A stretch of DNA of 30,469 nt from Trachelipus rathkii. Taxonomy: Eukaryota; Arthropoda; Malacostraca; Isopoda; Trachelipodidae. The DNA lies in NCBI GenBank assembly GCA_015478945.1, contig JABUQX010100432.1, forward strand, positions 1 through 30,469, given 5' to 3'. Under the pieces are notes generated by a model, which saw nothing but the letters and a program-made list of their open reading frames with translations, did not search any database and was not told the origin of the DNA. The position numbers and the translations under genes were made by a program. This document shows, one piece after another, positions 11,398 through 23,254 of this stretch (its first letter is position 1; each line of letters opens with the position of its first letter).

Positions 11398-11399
11398 TA

Positions 11400-12204
<805 letters not shown>

Positions 12205-12229
12205 AATATTATCAAAGGATTTCATAATA

Positions 12230-12352
12230 TTTGTTCAATTAATCGGCAAAATAATCGGTAAAAATTGACGGCGATGACGATGACGATGACGATTGGAAAA
12301 AATATGCCGATTTTGCCGATGACAGTTGACGATTAATCGTCCCATCGCAAAT
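12230..12352. mobile_element. Small element end, inverted relative to 6346
   Basis: It ends GACGATTAATCGTCCCATCGC (about 12328-12348), the inverse of the GATGGGACGATTA terminus at 6346, and carries GGCGATGACGATGACGATGACGATTGG internally plus AATCGGCAAAATAATCGG. Both ends of the piece adjoin (TA)n. Confidence 0.5.
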
Positions 12353-12838
12353 AACATATATATATATATATATATATATATAGCATAACAATAGCAATAT
12401 ATATATATATATATATATACTTCAAAATACTATATATATATATATACCTCTCTCCTGCTGAATAGTATATGTATGTAATAATATAATATATAATATCATA
12501 ATATATATTAACAATAATAACCACAATATATAATATATAGCATATGTATATCTTCTTCTTTCTTTAACAACTAGCATATATAATAAATATAAATACACAT
12601 AACTCTTTCTATATAGCATATGCATAATATATATGTATGTAATAATAATATATATATAATATAAATAAATTTTAATTTCTAATAATAATATAATATGTAA
12701 TATATACTCATATAATATATATATGTTCATAATATGAATAATAATATGTATATATACTTCCTTAATAATATATATATATATAACAACTTAATAATAATAA
12801 TATATGTATATAGCATATATATAACCTTAACAATAATA

Positions 12839-12870
<32 letters not shown>

Positions 12871-12872
12871 AC
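12353..12872. repeat. Degenerate (TA)n region
   Basis: TA repeats are mixed with TAA, CATATG and a TCTTCTTCTTTC island at about 12550. The Tyr/Ile-rich frames are not genes. Confidence 0.93.
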
Positions 12873-12879
12873 CTTAACC

Positions 12880-13159
12880 ACGCCCTGCCATACTCTGCTG
12901 TATGTGCTTAGAAGGACGTTTATGGCGTGGTATCAAGGGAGTTCCCAACGGGGAATTCTTCAAAGCTTCGCTCCCCCCCCCAGCATCCTGATGCAAGGTC
13001 ACTGCAGCAGCGATGCACCGCCGCCCTTTCCCGAGGAATCTGAGGATCGCTTTTGGACACTAATTCTAGGCTATTATTCATTCTATTACCCATCTTACCT
13101 CCATGTAAAGGCAAGCCATTTCCCCAAGTTGATACTCAGCTCCTCCTAATAAGCTGGGG
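12880..13159 (+). other. Non-coding leader-like sequence before the AC-rich LINE
   Basis: The segment is GC-balanced, with a C9 run at 12972-12980. Short frames on both strands have no recognised domain. It probably belongs to a repeat (possibly the LINE 5' region), but nothing in it proves this. Confidence 0.3.
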
Positions 13160-15112
13160 TGAGCATAGAAGAAAACTCGGGATACCTGGGAATCAACTTG
13201 GTGCCCCATTTGCAAACAAAATATGAGAAGAAATTCAATCCTAAGTGTAGAAGATATGATCAGGATCCACGAAACACACACCTTTCACAAACACTTCCTC
13301 CTCTTACACACAGCTGGATATGTCAAATATGCAAGCCACCCACAATGATCAATAGTTCAATAACAGACCAAGAAACTCATAACATAAACATACTGCAAAT
13401 TGACATAAACGAATTACATAATAAAAACAAAGAAATATAAATCTTTCTAAAACAACATAACATACAGTACACATAACACTAATTGAAGAAGCCCACCTAC
13501 CTCAAAACCACCCAGATCCAAGTATTTTACAGATACGACTCAATTTATACACCACAAGTCCCAAAAAATCATGCACTACTAACACCTATGCACATAACTC
13601 AATACTAGGACAAATACTCACCTCAGTCACAACAGCATCACTAAACGACAATACCTCAAAAATCCAATCCTTCGCCACAGTGATCAATAAAAAGCTACAT
13701 AACATAATAAACCTTTATAATAATCATCACATCTCACCACTGCCAAGTAGAAATTAAGACACCAAATCTAAACATACATAAACTCCTAATCTCTTGATGT
13801 ATAGATTGAACTGTCCATCACGTATCTACATTAAAAATAAAGCCTCAAAAAAGGCAGATTAAATTCACTTAATATCAAATGTAGATCACAAACACATCCT
13901 CAACAATAGAACAAGATCAGAATTCTTTACCCTAAACCCAACATATAGAATAGCAAAACCATCCTCTAAAACACAAACCCAAACAGCAAACACAAACAGA
14001 ACTAAACTCCGACCATCTCCCTATTATTATAAAAATACCAAAACAATTAATGCAATCAACCACTTCTTAGGAAAACATGATATAAACTACAAAAAGCAGA
14101 CTGTAGAAAAGAAATTCTTGAGCTCATAGAAAGAAGATACAATTCATAACCATCTCCAAACACCTGTAACACTAACACAGTTTATTAAAAACTTTTACTT
14201 CACCAATTCAAAAGCAAAGCAACTAAACATACCTCGTTACCCTAAAAAGCAATACACCCGCAACACTCAACACCTAAAATCTCAAAACCTGACCAAAACA
14301 ACGTAATCCTCCAAAATCAAAAATCAGCACAGCAAATTAAAAGAAAACAAATAATAACCCAAATTAATAATCCAAGCCAAAATATTACAAACTTAATTAA
14401 AGCACACCCCTCAAACAACTTTCAAACATTTAACAAAAAAAACTTTCAGAACACAAATAACATTAGAATGTGGAACACATGAATAGTGTCCTATAAAAAT
14501 GCAAAATCTATTTTAATTCACGAAAATCCATGTGAAAATGCTGTAAGTCCAGCAACATCGAAAGGTGACAATCCAAGAAAAAGAGATCAACCAATGGCTT
14601 CAGCAAAAAATCAAATACAACTAAACCTCGACAAATAGCATTCAACCAATAATAAATAGCTAAATCTCAAATATTGTATTAAACACAAAACACTACTTAT
14701 AGCAATGGACACAAACAAAGCTTTGATACAGTCCCAAGACACAATCTAATCCACAAAATAATATAATCAAACACCCCACTAACTTAAAGAAATGAGCATA
14801 TCAGCTTTTTCATTAAAAAGAAACAAAGCAAAATACAGATCAACAACAGAAATCATTTACAGTATCACGCAATGGCGTACCTCAAGAGCTATACTATCCC
14901 CATTATTCAACTTTATTCACAGCCGACCACCAAAACCACAAACACAAACACACACCTACAAGAGATTACTTTGACTCTCATAACACCACACTATTCGTGA
15001 ACCTTAAGACAATTCTAACCAAACATTATATCAACCAAACGTCGCTAACTGGCAACAGAATGTCTGCATCACTTAACAAATCATCCATCACACTAATTAA
15101 GTTTTCATAGTC
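13160..15112 (+). pseudogene. Decayed AC-rich LINE: zinc-finger end, endonuclease, RT
   Basis: 13159-13440 reads through THSWICQICKPP (end of a Cys-rich finger as in jockey-type LINEs) into NINILQIDINELHNKNKEI, which matches the start of an APE-type endonuclease domain. After many stops, about 14697-14760 gives MDTNKAFDTVPRHNLIHKI (RT palm Asp motif), 14866-14970 gives QWRTSRAILSPLFNFIHS (the GVPQG...LSPLLFN motif, degraded), and about 15060-15112 gives RMSASLNKSSITLI. Order and orientation are right for one ORF2, but almost no frame is longer than 90 codons. The sense strand is rich in A and C. It breaks off at about 15112, before the end of the protein. Confidence 0.65.
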
Positions 15113-15610
15113 GGTAGTTCATGTCAAAGGCTGACATGGATTTGGAATATCCATTACGTAGTTAGATTTTGACGTTTTAGGTGTCAATATAGTGGTTTCT
15201 AAGGTCTATGTCGCAGTCTTAGAGGTTATGGATCTCTAAACCATCTCGAAATCCAAGTCAAACGTCGATATGACTTAGGAATTTCCATAACTTTGTTGGA
15301 TTTTGATACTTTATGTATTGAATTAGAGGTTTATGACATACGTGAAACCGATTTTGAAATTGGCGTGACCAAATTCTGAGTTTTTAGAATGGTGAAATAA
15401 AAGTCTTAGAACCCACACTTTTTACTTTCCTCTATCTAAGGGCGTTCTAAATGTTGTCTTTGATAGGTATTACACTTTGATAAAGGTATCATCAATTTCA
15501 CGCTCAAGATGTTGGTATCTTTAGTAGGTTGGGCACTTTGTTAATAGATTTTGTTAGATAATACTACATTAACTGCTGATGATATGATAGAAAAAGTAGG
15601 GATAGGTTAA
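15113..15610. repeat. Non-coding region with a diverged ~125-bp direct repeat
   Basis: About 15130-15255 and 15256-15385 align through GTCAAA, GGAATATCCATTACGTAGTTAGATTTTGA versus GGAATTTCCATAACTTTGTTGGATTTTGA, and a later GGTTTATGA/GGTTATGGA block. The remainder to 15610 has no coding signal. Confidence 0.45.
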
Positions 15611-15732
15611 GTTTTGCTGCGTAATGATAGGACAGGTTGAGAATATTATAAGTTCCAAATACAATACTAGTGTCTTATTCATAGTTCCAAATGTTAATGT
15701 CATAAATAAATACAATAATATAATAGTATATA

Positions 15733-15744
15733 TGATATATATAT

Positions 15745-15795
<51 letters not shown>
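15733..15795. repeat. (TA)n microsatellite
   Basis: About 60 bp of TA with one TAA interruption; followed at 15838-15859 by (GT)11. Confidence 0.95.
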
Positions 15796-15796
<1 letters not shown>

Positions 15797-15837
15797 CACG
15801 GGTGGTTAGTAGGGGTGGTCCATCTGCTTGTCTTTCG

Positions 15838-15859
15838 GTGTGTGTGTGTGTGTGTGTGT
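15838..15859. repeat. (GT)n microsatellite
   Basis: Eleven GT units. 15860-16180 beyond it is AC-rich, non-coding, with repeated AAGTACAC words near 15975-16030. Confidence 0.9.
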
Positions 15860-16193
15860 TCAACAGTGCGCCAACGCAAAAGTAGCAGCTGCGAAACAAC
15901 TTTGAACAACATCAATAACAAAACCAATCCAAACCAAACGACAACAACAGAAACAAAAAATCATTAAACACACTTAAGTACACACATAGGTACACTTACA
16001 AAATTTTAAGTACACATGCATAATAAGTACAGTGATAAGTAGCTAAAATTCGTTAAAAAAGGAGCAATTGCAGCCCAAATAAGGAGCTATTTCAAAAGGA
16101 GTGGGCTTAGTGACGCCACAATATCCAACATACAATCACAAACCCTAAAATCCTCTCTCTACTGTCATCCTAACTACTAATGCCTACAAAGAA

Positions 16194-16432
16194 ATGGGGT
16201 GTAACATGTCTTTAAAACTTCACTTTCTGGATTCTCATCTAGACATTGTAGAACAAAATTTGGGTGACATAAGTGACGAATATGGGAAACGGTTCTACCA
16301 AGATATTTCCGTCATAGAAAAGGGTACCAAGTTGAATGGAGCTCAAATTTGCTTGCTGATTACTGCTGGGCATTAATGAGGGATCCCCCAGAGAGAAAAT
16401 ATGGCAGTAAAACATCAATGAAAACATTCTAA
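16194..16432 (+). pseudogene. C-terminal fragment of a multicopy invertebrate protein family
   Basis: The frame 16194-16376 reads MSLKLHFLDSHLDIVEQNLGD and DEYGKRFYQDISVIEKGTK. After a frame change near 16320-16355 it continues DYCWALMRDPPERKYGSK to TAA at 16430-16432. I recognise the HFLDSHLD ... FHQDI ... DYCW pattern as a family repeated many times in arthropod and cnidarian genomes and never given a function that I know of; it is probably mobile-element borne. Only the last ~80 residues are here. Confidence 0.55.
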
Positions 16433-16826
16433 CGTAAATTAATGATTAATACCATTACTTATATAGACATCCTGCCATGCAAAGTAAAAGCAATTCGTAG
16501 AAAAAATATAATGGATGATAGAGGAAATCCAAAGTCATTTCCGGTTTTCCCATTGTGTTTTACAAAAGATGGCCCCGTTTTCTGACGATCACAAAAAGAA
16601 AAATATTTTTATTTACCAGTTATATAAAAGAAAATTATATGACCTCATATTTATATCATTATTGCTCTTTTAGAAAGATTATAAATGAAGTGTACAGAAT
16701 TAAGTGTAAATTATCTTAATTCTGAAGATAACATTTTTCTTTATAGATAATAATAATAAATTCACTGAGCCCCAGACAACTTACCCGAATATTTAATTAA
16801 TAATTTTTTATATTTAATTTGTGCAT
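16433..16826. other. AT-rich spacer, nothing recognised
   Basis: No frame over 50 codons, no repeat structure that I can see, and no RNA gene. Confidence 0.5.
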
Positions 16827-16827
16827 T

Positions 16828-16904
<77 letters not shown>

Positions 16905-16921
16905 CAATAATAGTAATAATA

Positions 16922-16999
<78 letters not shown>
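16827..16999. repeat. (AAT)n microsatellite
   Basis: About 170 bp of AAT with AACAAT and AGTAAT variants near 16900-16930. Poly-Asn, poly-Ile and poly-Leu frames over it are artefacts. Confidence 0.97.
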
Positions 17000-17081
17000 G
17001 GGAGAGAGATGTGGTAAACACGTAAAATAAATTACATCCCTTAAGGATGTACCGAATATGAAGGTATTTCACAACGTATAC

Positions 17082-17152
17082 AGTATATATATATATATAT
17101 ATATATATAAGTTATTATATTATATATATATATAGTATATATATATATATTT

Positions 17153-17202
<50 letters not shown>
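17082..17202. repeat. (TA)n microsatellite
   Basis: TA repeats with two short interruptions; they end exactly at the TCAGGGTTGG element terminus. Confidence 0.95.
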
Positions 17203-17206
<4 letters not shown>

Positions 17207-17362
17207 GGTTGGTTCAAATACATTTTGTCAAATAAAAGTACTCTAGGAATTGTTCAAGTACAAGTACAATTACAAGTACTCATAGAATTTGTTCAAGTAC
17301 AAGTACAATAACAAGTACATGGTATCAAGTACAAGAAGTACAAATACTTTATGAAAACTTGC
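17203..17362. mobile_element. hAT-like element end with CAAGTA repeats
   Basis: It begins TCAGGGTTGGTTCAAATAC and contains runs of CAAGTACAAGTACAATTAC. The same terminus occurs inverted at 21420-21443 beside the same hexamer. CAGGGTTGG-type ends are common in non-autonomous hAT elements. No transposase is present. Followed by (TA)n at 17363-17430. Confidence 0.5.
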
Positions 17363-17431
<69 letters not shown>

Positions 17432-17449
17432 TTATATATTTATATATAA

Positions 17450-17680
17450 TGAAATAGTGTTCAACAATCTGAAAACATCAAGAACTTATTCAACGTGCCT
17501 GATGACCAAATATTATTATCAGTATTATTACTATTATAATTATTACTGTTATCATTGTTGTTATTTATTATTTTGTAATGTCTTTTCCTGAGGATGATGA
17601 CAGTTTGAGTCATCGAAACGTTGAATAAAGTTCTTGATGATGTTCAGATTGTTAGTGCTTCTTTTCATTATAAAATTACG
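17450..17680. mobile_element. Fold-back (inverted-repeat) element
   Basis: The reverse complement of 17450-17512 (GGTCATCAGGCACGTTGAAT...) matches 17608-17680 (GAGTCATCGAAACGTTGAAT...) over about 65 bp at roughly 80%. The ~95-bp centre is ATT-rich. It could fold into a long hairpin. It is probably a MITE-like or retroelement-derived piece. The short frame PEDDDSLSHRNVE within it is too brief to call coding. Confidence 0.55.
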
Positions 17681-17704
17681 CTTCCTAAAGAATAGTAGCC
17701 GAAA

Positions 17705-17707
<3 letters not shown>

Positions 17708-17749
<42 letters not shown>

Positions 17750-18151
17750 CATATATATATATTATTATTATAGTTGGTTATTGAAGAAGGAAGGCTGACA
17801 TTATTGGTGCCAGCTGGCTGGCTGGCTACGCTATTGGCTATTGATATACTATTACATGGTTGCTGGTTGTTGGTTAGTTGAAGAGATATTATTATTGGCT
17901 ATTATTACATTATTATTATATATATATATATTATTATTATTATTACATATTATATATACATATTATTATTATTATTATTATATTATACATGCGCGTGATC
18001 AAGGTTATTGTTGAAGAAGTAAAAGACATCTTACTTACATATCTTGTTCTTGATTACTATACGTATACATACATACATACATATAAAGGAGCACGGGTTG
18101 GTTGCAGCTGTTGAAGAAGAATTCGTAAGAGCGAAAGATAAAGCTATATAA

Positions 18152-18202
<51 letters not shown>

Positions 18203-18238
18203 TATATATATATACATTCACAAAAAAAAGAAGACAAA

Positions 18239-18275
<37 letters not shown>
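17708..18275. repeat. Mixed microsatellite region
   Basis: Contains (TA)n at 17708-17765, GGCTGGCTGGCTGGC at about 17812-17826, (ATT)n blocks at 17887-17990, ACATACATACAT near 18067-18081, and (TA)n at 18143-18272. No gene. Confidence 0.9.
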
Positions 18276-18284
18276 TCATCACCA

Positions 18285-19990
18285 CCCATCTTATCTCCCC
18301 AAGACTGGAGGCAAGGTGCGTAACATATACCGGAAACATAAAAATAGTAGAAGAATATGAAGCAAGTGAAAAGAAAGCCCAGCCTTACCTCCCCCTTTAT
18401 GCCAATTAGTGAGAACCAGCCGCAGTCAGAAAAATCCACTCTGTGAGCTTCACGGACCCCCAAGTGATTGACCCTCAACCAAGTGATTCCCTGTCAATGG
18501 GAAGTCTATTCCTGCCCAGTAGGGCTACAACCATGGGTCTCTCGCCACAAACCCACCATTCACTCCTGTTATGCACCTTTCTTTCCCGCCCCTAAGCCAA
18601 ACTCACATTTCTCTCTCTTCCAGGCATTCCTTTTCTGACTCATTCCACTTTTTTTCTCTTCTGTCTCCCCATCCGGTCGATTCTTAAATACTTGTCAATG
18701 ATACATCCGTTTAAACCGACCGTCTGTCATCCCTCCTTTCCACATGACCAAACCATCTCAACGTACTTTCATTATTCTCTCATTTTACCCAATCTCCGCA
18801 CCAAACAACTCTCTAATACGTTCATTCCCTATTTTATCAATTTTTTCACACCTAACAAGCCACTAAGATTGTCCATCTGAACACATTGTACTTAGATTTA
18901 AACCCTATTCCAGACCATAGTCCCAATTACTATACATTAACACGGGTAACAACATACCTCATGTAAGACCCTAGCACTTCAACACTTAGTCCCTTTACAT
19001 CCACCAACGATTTAACTCCGACCATCCACCTTAGTGCCATCTTCACAATTTTCCTACTACACTTGCATCATCCGCTCCCTTTAATTCAACATATATCCTA
19101 AATATTTAAATTCAGACACTTTTTCCAGCTGTTCACCATCTAACAGCGCACCTCCACACTGAGTCTCTTCGTCCTCACTCACAACCACATATAACCTTAC
19201 TTTATCTACGTTTACTTTCAAACCCCTTTCTTTTACACACTCCTGGGCCAATCTCGCTACCAGTCGTCTCAAACTCTCTTCAGATTCGCTTCACACAAAA
19301 ACCAAATCCTCATAAATATAATAGGTAGGGAATCCTCCACTCATCCATTCTCCATCATCAGAGGCCTGAGAACCTATCCCTTGTCACCCCTTTACCTCTA
19401 ATTCTTTCATAACCTCATCCATATACAGATTGGATTGCCAAGGAGACATACCAAATCCCTGTCTCACTCCGCTATTAATATTAAAATAATCACTTTCGAC
19501 TCTATTTATTCTTACACACGCTTCATTATCGTCATAACTTTTGATTCTATTCAGAAGCCTACCACCAACACCATATATCACTAATACCTGCCATAAAGCT
19601 TCCCTATTAACTCTATTATACGCCTGTTGCAAATCCATAAATCCTAAATATAATTTATTCTTCTCCCCTCCCTCATTATCCCCCAATCATTTGTTTCAAT
19701 GTACAGATTTTGATCCACACATCCTCTACCACTTCTAAACGCACCTTATTCTTCCCCCAAATTAGTTCTTCGTACCATCTGACGCACCTTTCTTACCAGG
19801 TAAATATCAACATATATCTTCCCTACAACACTCAATAAACTAATTAGCTCTCTATAATACTTACAGTTACATTTTTCCCACCCTTACATAGCAGCGGTAC
19901 TAATATGTTGACCTCCTCCACTTCGGAACCATACCCTCCATAAACGTTTTTGTTATACAACTTCCAAATACAATGAATCACCATCTCGCC
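18285..19990 (-). pseudogene. RTE-like LINE, 5'-truncated, minus copy
   Basis: Read on the minus strand from 19990. Frame 19686-19384 gives YLGFMDLQQAYNRVNREALW, ACVRINRVESDYFNINSGVRQG and SPWQSNLYMDEVMKE (RT palm and the GVRQG motif). Frame 19272-19081 gives GLKVNVDKVRLYVV and LEKVSEFKYLGYMLN (end of RT). 18880-18690 gives the degraded C-terminus, aligned to VQMDNL...GVR of the plus copy. The 3' tail (18395-18285) shares TGTTACGCACCTT and GGGCTTTCTTTTC with the plus copy and ends TGATGATGA then (TA)n. Frame breaks throughout; the FADD catalytic site is not seen intact. The endonuclease is absent. RTE clade is my best guess. Confidence 0.65.
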
Positions 19991-20007
19991 ATAGCAGCAG
20001 TATATAT

Positions 20008-20008
20008 G

Positions 20009-20099
<91 letters not shown>

Positions 20100-20106
20100 A
20101 TATAAT
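20008..20106. repeat. (TA)n between the two LINE copies
   Basis: About 95 bp of TA separates the truncated 5' ends of the two oppositely oriented LINE copies. 19700-20007 belongs to the 5' part of the minus copy. Confidence 0.95.
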
Positions 20107-20107
20107 A

Positions 20108-21068
20108 TGTTTTTGTGAGGTGAATATGAAGAGAGTTTGAGAGGAGTAGAGAGATTTGGAGGGTGTGTAAAAGGAGGGGTTTGAAAGTAAACGTAGATAA
20201 GAGTAAGGTTATGGTTATGAGTGAGGACAGTCCTCGGTGTGAAGTTATGCTAGATGGTGAGCAGCTGGAACAAGTGACTGAGTTTAAATATTTAGGATAT
20301 ATATATGTTGGACGAAAAGGGAACGAATGATGCCGAGTGTAGTAGGTAAGTTGTGAATTCAGGAAGGGAGTGGCTGCTGGTGCAATTAAATCCTGGTGGA
20401 TGTAAAGAGACTAAGTCTTGAGTGCGCTAGTCTTGCGTGATGGTAAGTTGTTACCTGTGTTAATGTATAGTAGTAAGATTATGGTCTGGAATAAGAGGTA
20501 TAGATCTAAAGTACAATGTGTTCAGATGGACAATCTTAGGGGCGTGTTAGGTGTGAGAAGAATTGATAAAATGAGGAATGAACGTATTACAGGGTTGTAT
20601 GGTATGAAAAAAGGGATAAATGAGAGAATAAATGAAAGTATGTTGATGGTTTGGTCATGTAAAAGAATGGATGATAGTCGGTTGGTTAAGTGGATGTATA
20701 GTGGTGAGTGTAATGGGAGAATCGACTGGCTGGAGACCGAAGAAAAAGTGGGGTGAGTCAGTAAAAAGTATGTCTGGAGGAGTGAAATGAGTTTGGCATG
20801 GCAAAAAGTGCATAATAGAGTAAATGGCAGGGATTTGTGAGTGTGTATGGTTGTGGCCACCTGGGCCAAGGGATGAACCCCACATTGGCGAGATGCCATA
20901 ATGAGGGTCCGTCGCGGTCCCTGAACCTCTAGGGTGGAGTTCCCACTCAATAGGTATAATAGGAGGTAAGGGATGGGCTTTCTTTTCGAGACTTGTGGGC
21001 CAGATTCTTCTACTACTTTTGTTTCTGGTACATGTTACGCACCTTAACTCACGCTTAGGGAAAAAAAG
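20108..21068 (+). pseudogene. RTE-like LINE C-terminus and 3' tail, plus copy
   Basis: From about 20180 one frame reads GLKVNVDKSKVMVMSEDS and LDGEQLEQVTEFKYLGY. Frame 20418-20756 reads LRDGKLLPVLMYSSKIMVWN, RSKVQCVQMDNLRGVLGVRR and RRIDKMRNERITG, and ends in the degraded Trp-rich C-terminus. The tail 20960-21068 matches the minus copy's tail. The family is the same as at 18285-19990, but the overlapping part is more diverged than expected for a recent duplication. It lacks the endonuclease and most of RT, so it is a 5'-truncated insertion. Confidence 0.65.
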
Positions 21069-21085
21069 GTTGTTGATATATATAG

Positions 21086-21087
<2 letters not shown>

Positions 21088-21155
<68 letters not shown>
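21088..21155. repeat. (TA)n at LINE 3' end
   Basis: Pure TA starting about 20 bp after the LINE tail; likely the expanded tail. 21156-21280 is AT-rich with nothing recognised. Confidence 0.95.
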
Positions 21156-21156
<1 letters not shown>

Positions 21157-21280
21157 GACATACTTTACATTCATAAATGGAAATTTATTTGGAATTCATT
21201 AATAAAAAATAATAATATCAATACGTAGAAAAATGATTAAAAGAAAATAAAAAATATTGGCAAGTTAAAAATGCAAAAAG

Positions 21281-21439
21281 TACTTGCAAGTACCAAGCAC
21301 AAGTACCAAGTACAAAAGGTACAAAAGGCTCAAGTACAAGTACAGTGGTTTTAGAAACTGCAAGTACAAGTACAAGTACTCCAAAAATGTACTTAATGGT
21401 ACAAGTACAAGTACAAGTACTTGAACTTGAACCCCAACC

Positions 21440-21443
<4 letters not shown>
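21281..21443. mobile_element. hAT-like element end, partner of 17203
   Basis: Runs of CAAGTACAAGTACAAGTAC and ACAAAAGGTACAAAAGG end in TTGAACCCCAACCCTGA (21427-21443), the inverse of TCAGGGTTGG at 17203. Followed at once by (TA)n (21443-21475 and 21535-21592). Confidence 0.5.
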
Positions 21444-21478
<35 letters not shown>

Positions 21479-21530
21479 AGAGGTAGCAAAATATAAGCAT
21501 ATTGCTGTCGGAGAGTTATATTATGATACA

Positions 21531-21593
<63 letters not shown>

Positions 21594-21779
21594 TTAGACA
21601 AAATTATCTTAAGAACCTTTTCAACATCATATAAACATTTTAATCTTTATTAATAGGGTGATTATATAAAGAAATTAAAGTTTACAAATAAATATTCGGT
21701 CTAAAAACTTCGCCATAACCCTAAACTCCTAACTCTGACGTCTGACGTCACTATCAATACTTTGTAGACAAAAGATGAA

Positions 21780-21995
21780 TTGTCGCCGTGGCGTAGAATG
21801 AATGGTGAAAGATACCCGACGAAACTTTAAAACTGGAGGCCAGAGGGTAGAAGACAGGTGAGAAAACCCAAAAAGAGATTGAGTTGGATCTGCAGTGGCT
21901 GCAAGAGGACTCGCACTGGAGGAGGTGGAAGAGCACAAGCTCCGTCAGAACAGGGAAATATGGAACGGCAACATGCATAGAGACAGGACTCCTTA
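21780..21995 (+). pseudogene. LINE C-terminal fragment
   Basis: One frame gives RRMNGERYPTKL, stop, NWRPEGRRQVRKPKKRLS; another, further on, gives LEEVEEHKLRQNREIWNGNM and ends HRDRTP at a stop near 21992. The pattern (Arg-Met ... Gly-Arg-Arg ... Arg-Pro-Lys ... Trp) is that of the C-terminus of RTE-like LINE proteins. Two frame breaks. 21593-21779 upstream and 21996-22080 downstream are non-coding; AACCTTTTCAACAT and GTGATTATATA words recur on both sides. Confidence 0.5.
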
Positions 21996-22080
21996 ACAAT
22001 GGAAAACCTTTAATTCAATCCTGTAACATTTAATTGCCTTAAAAAGAAAACATTTTAATTTTTCATTAAGGTGATTATAT

Positions 22081-22140
22081 ATATAGCAGCAGCAGCAGTT
22101 GGTGCTATTATTGAGCATATATTATATATGCATACATATA

Positions 22141-22173
<33 letters not shown>

Positions 22174-22440
22174 ATGTATATGGTAATTGAAAGTATTATT
22201 ATTATTATTGCTGCTATATATATATATTATTACATATTATTATTGGTTGGTTATTGAAATATATACATAGCATGAAGATATATGTTATTATGCCATAAGA
22301 AGATATATATATATTATTATTATTATGGCTACATGGCTACATTGGCTATGCTGAGTTGTTGTTAGCATACAGCTATTGAAGTTGGAAGAAGCTATACAAG
22401 TGCTGGCTACTGGGCATACTGGCTACTGCTGGCTGCTGGG
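22081..22440. repeat. Mixed microsatellite region
   Basis: GCAGCAGCAGCAG, (ATT)n, TGGTTGG, GCTGCT and short TA tracts; similar in make-up to 17760-18020. No gene. Confidence 0.8.
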
Positions 22441-22464
22441 TTGCAGGTCGTATTCAGCCACAAC

Positions 22465-22640
22465 CATATCCTCAAACTACAACAGCTGGCCAGGACAGGA
22501 ATACATTGTGCTGGAATGCTGGTCCAATTTAGTGCAAAAATAAGAAAAAATAATAATAATATTATATCTCAAAACTACAATAGCTACAGTGAAAAGGAAT
22601 ACATTTTGGAATCCTCGTGTAAATTTGATAGGAAAATGTA
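22465..22640 (+). repeat. Two copies of an ATATCTC-AAAACTACAA module
   Basis: Copy 1 starts ATATCCTCAAACTACAACAGC (22467) and copy 2 ATATCTCAAAACTACAATAGC (22563); each goes on to GGAATACAT and GGAAT. The same module occurs inverted at 23143-23222 and 23262-23345, and as a diverged form at 23655 and 23785. Function unknown. Confidence 0.55.
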
Positions 22641-22773
22641 AAAAATAAAAATAAAAAATTATTGTTAATAATATAGTAATATGATTAGGGCCTATTTAGA
22701 GACCTTTTTATTGGTTACTGTTAAAATAAATAGACTTCTATTAAATTTTGCTTTTTTTTTTTAACTCAAAGGA

Positions 22774-22792
22774 ATACCCCCTAAGGGGGTAT
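22774..22792. repeat. 19-bp perfect palindrome
   Basis: ATACCCCCT-A-AGGGGGTAT inside the left arm of the TIR element; the right arm does not preserve it. Confidence 0.6.
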
Positions 22793-22969
22793 AATGCACC
22801 GAGTCGAACTACATGGGTAGTAACACCCAGTGGCCTCCGGAACCCCCGCTCTTGGTATTTGGGTGTCGCCCCCCCCTACGGGGTATGGGAAAACGTCCCC
22901 CTGTGTTCCCGTCGGCTCGAGCCCCTCAAATTGTCTTGCAATACTTTTTACAATAATAGCAGTATGATA

Positions 22970-22992
22970 TATAGCATATATATATATATATG

Positions 22993-23047
<55 letters not shown>

Positions 23048-23052
23048 CAGAG

Positions 23053-23085
<33 letters not shown>
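22970..23085. repeat. (TA)n inside the TIR element
   Basis: Two TA runs separated by CAGCAGAGT. A second set with short islands follows at 23365-23495. Confidence 0.95.
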
Positions 23086-23087
<2 letters not shown>

Positions 23088-23142
23088 CTATGTCCCAGCA
23101 CTTCCAAAAAAAAAAGAATAATTTTTATGTTTAATTTTTTTT

Positions 23143-23216
23143 TTTCATTTTCCGAACCAAAATTTTACAAGGATTCCAAAATGTATTTCATTTTGCAGCT
23201 TTTGTAGTTTTCGAGA

Positions 23217-23254
<38 letters not shown>

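Noticed and set aside
17575..17620. Hammerhead-ribozyme-like words (CTGAGGA, GATGAC/GTCATC stem, GAAAC)
   Set aside because: Two core words and a stem II can be drawn, but stems I and III do not form around a valid cleavage site; more likely chance within the fold-back element.
19541..19738. Plus-strand frame inside the minus LINE copy (also 18692-18880 and the minus frames at 20522-20950)
   Set aside because: Antisense shadows of the LINE coding sequence.
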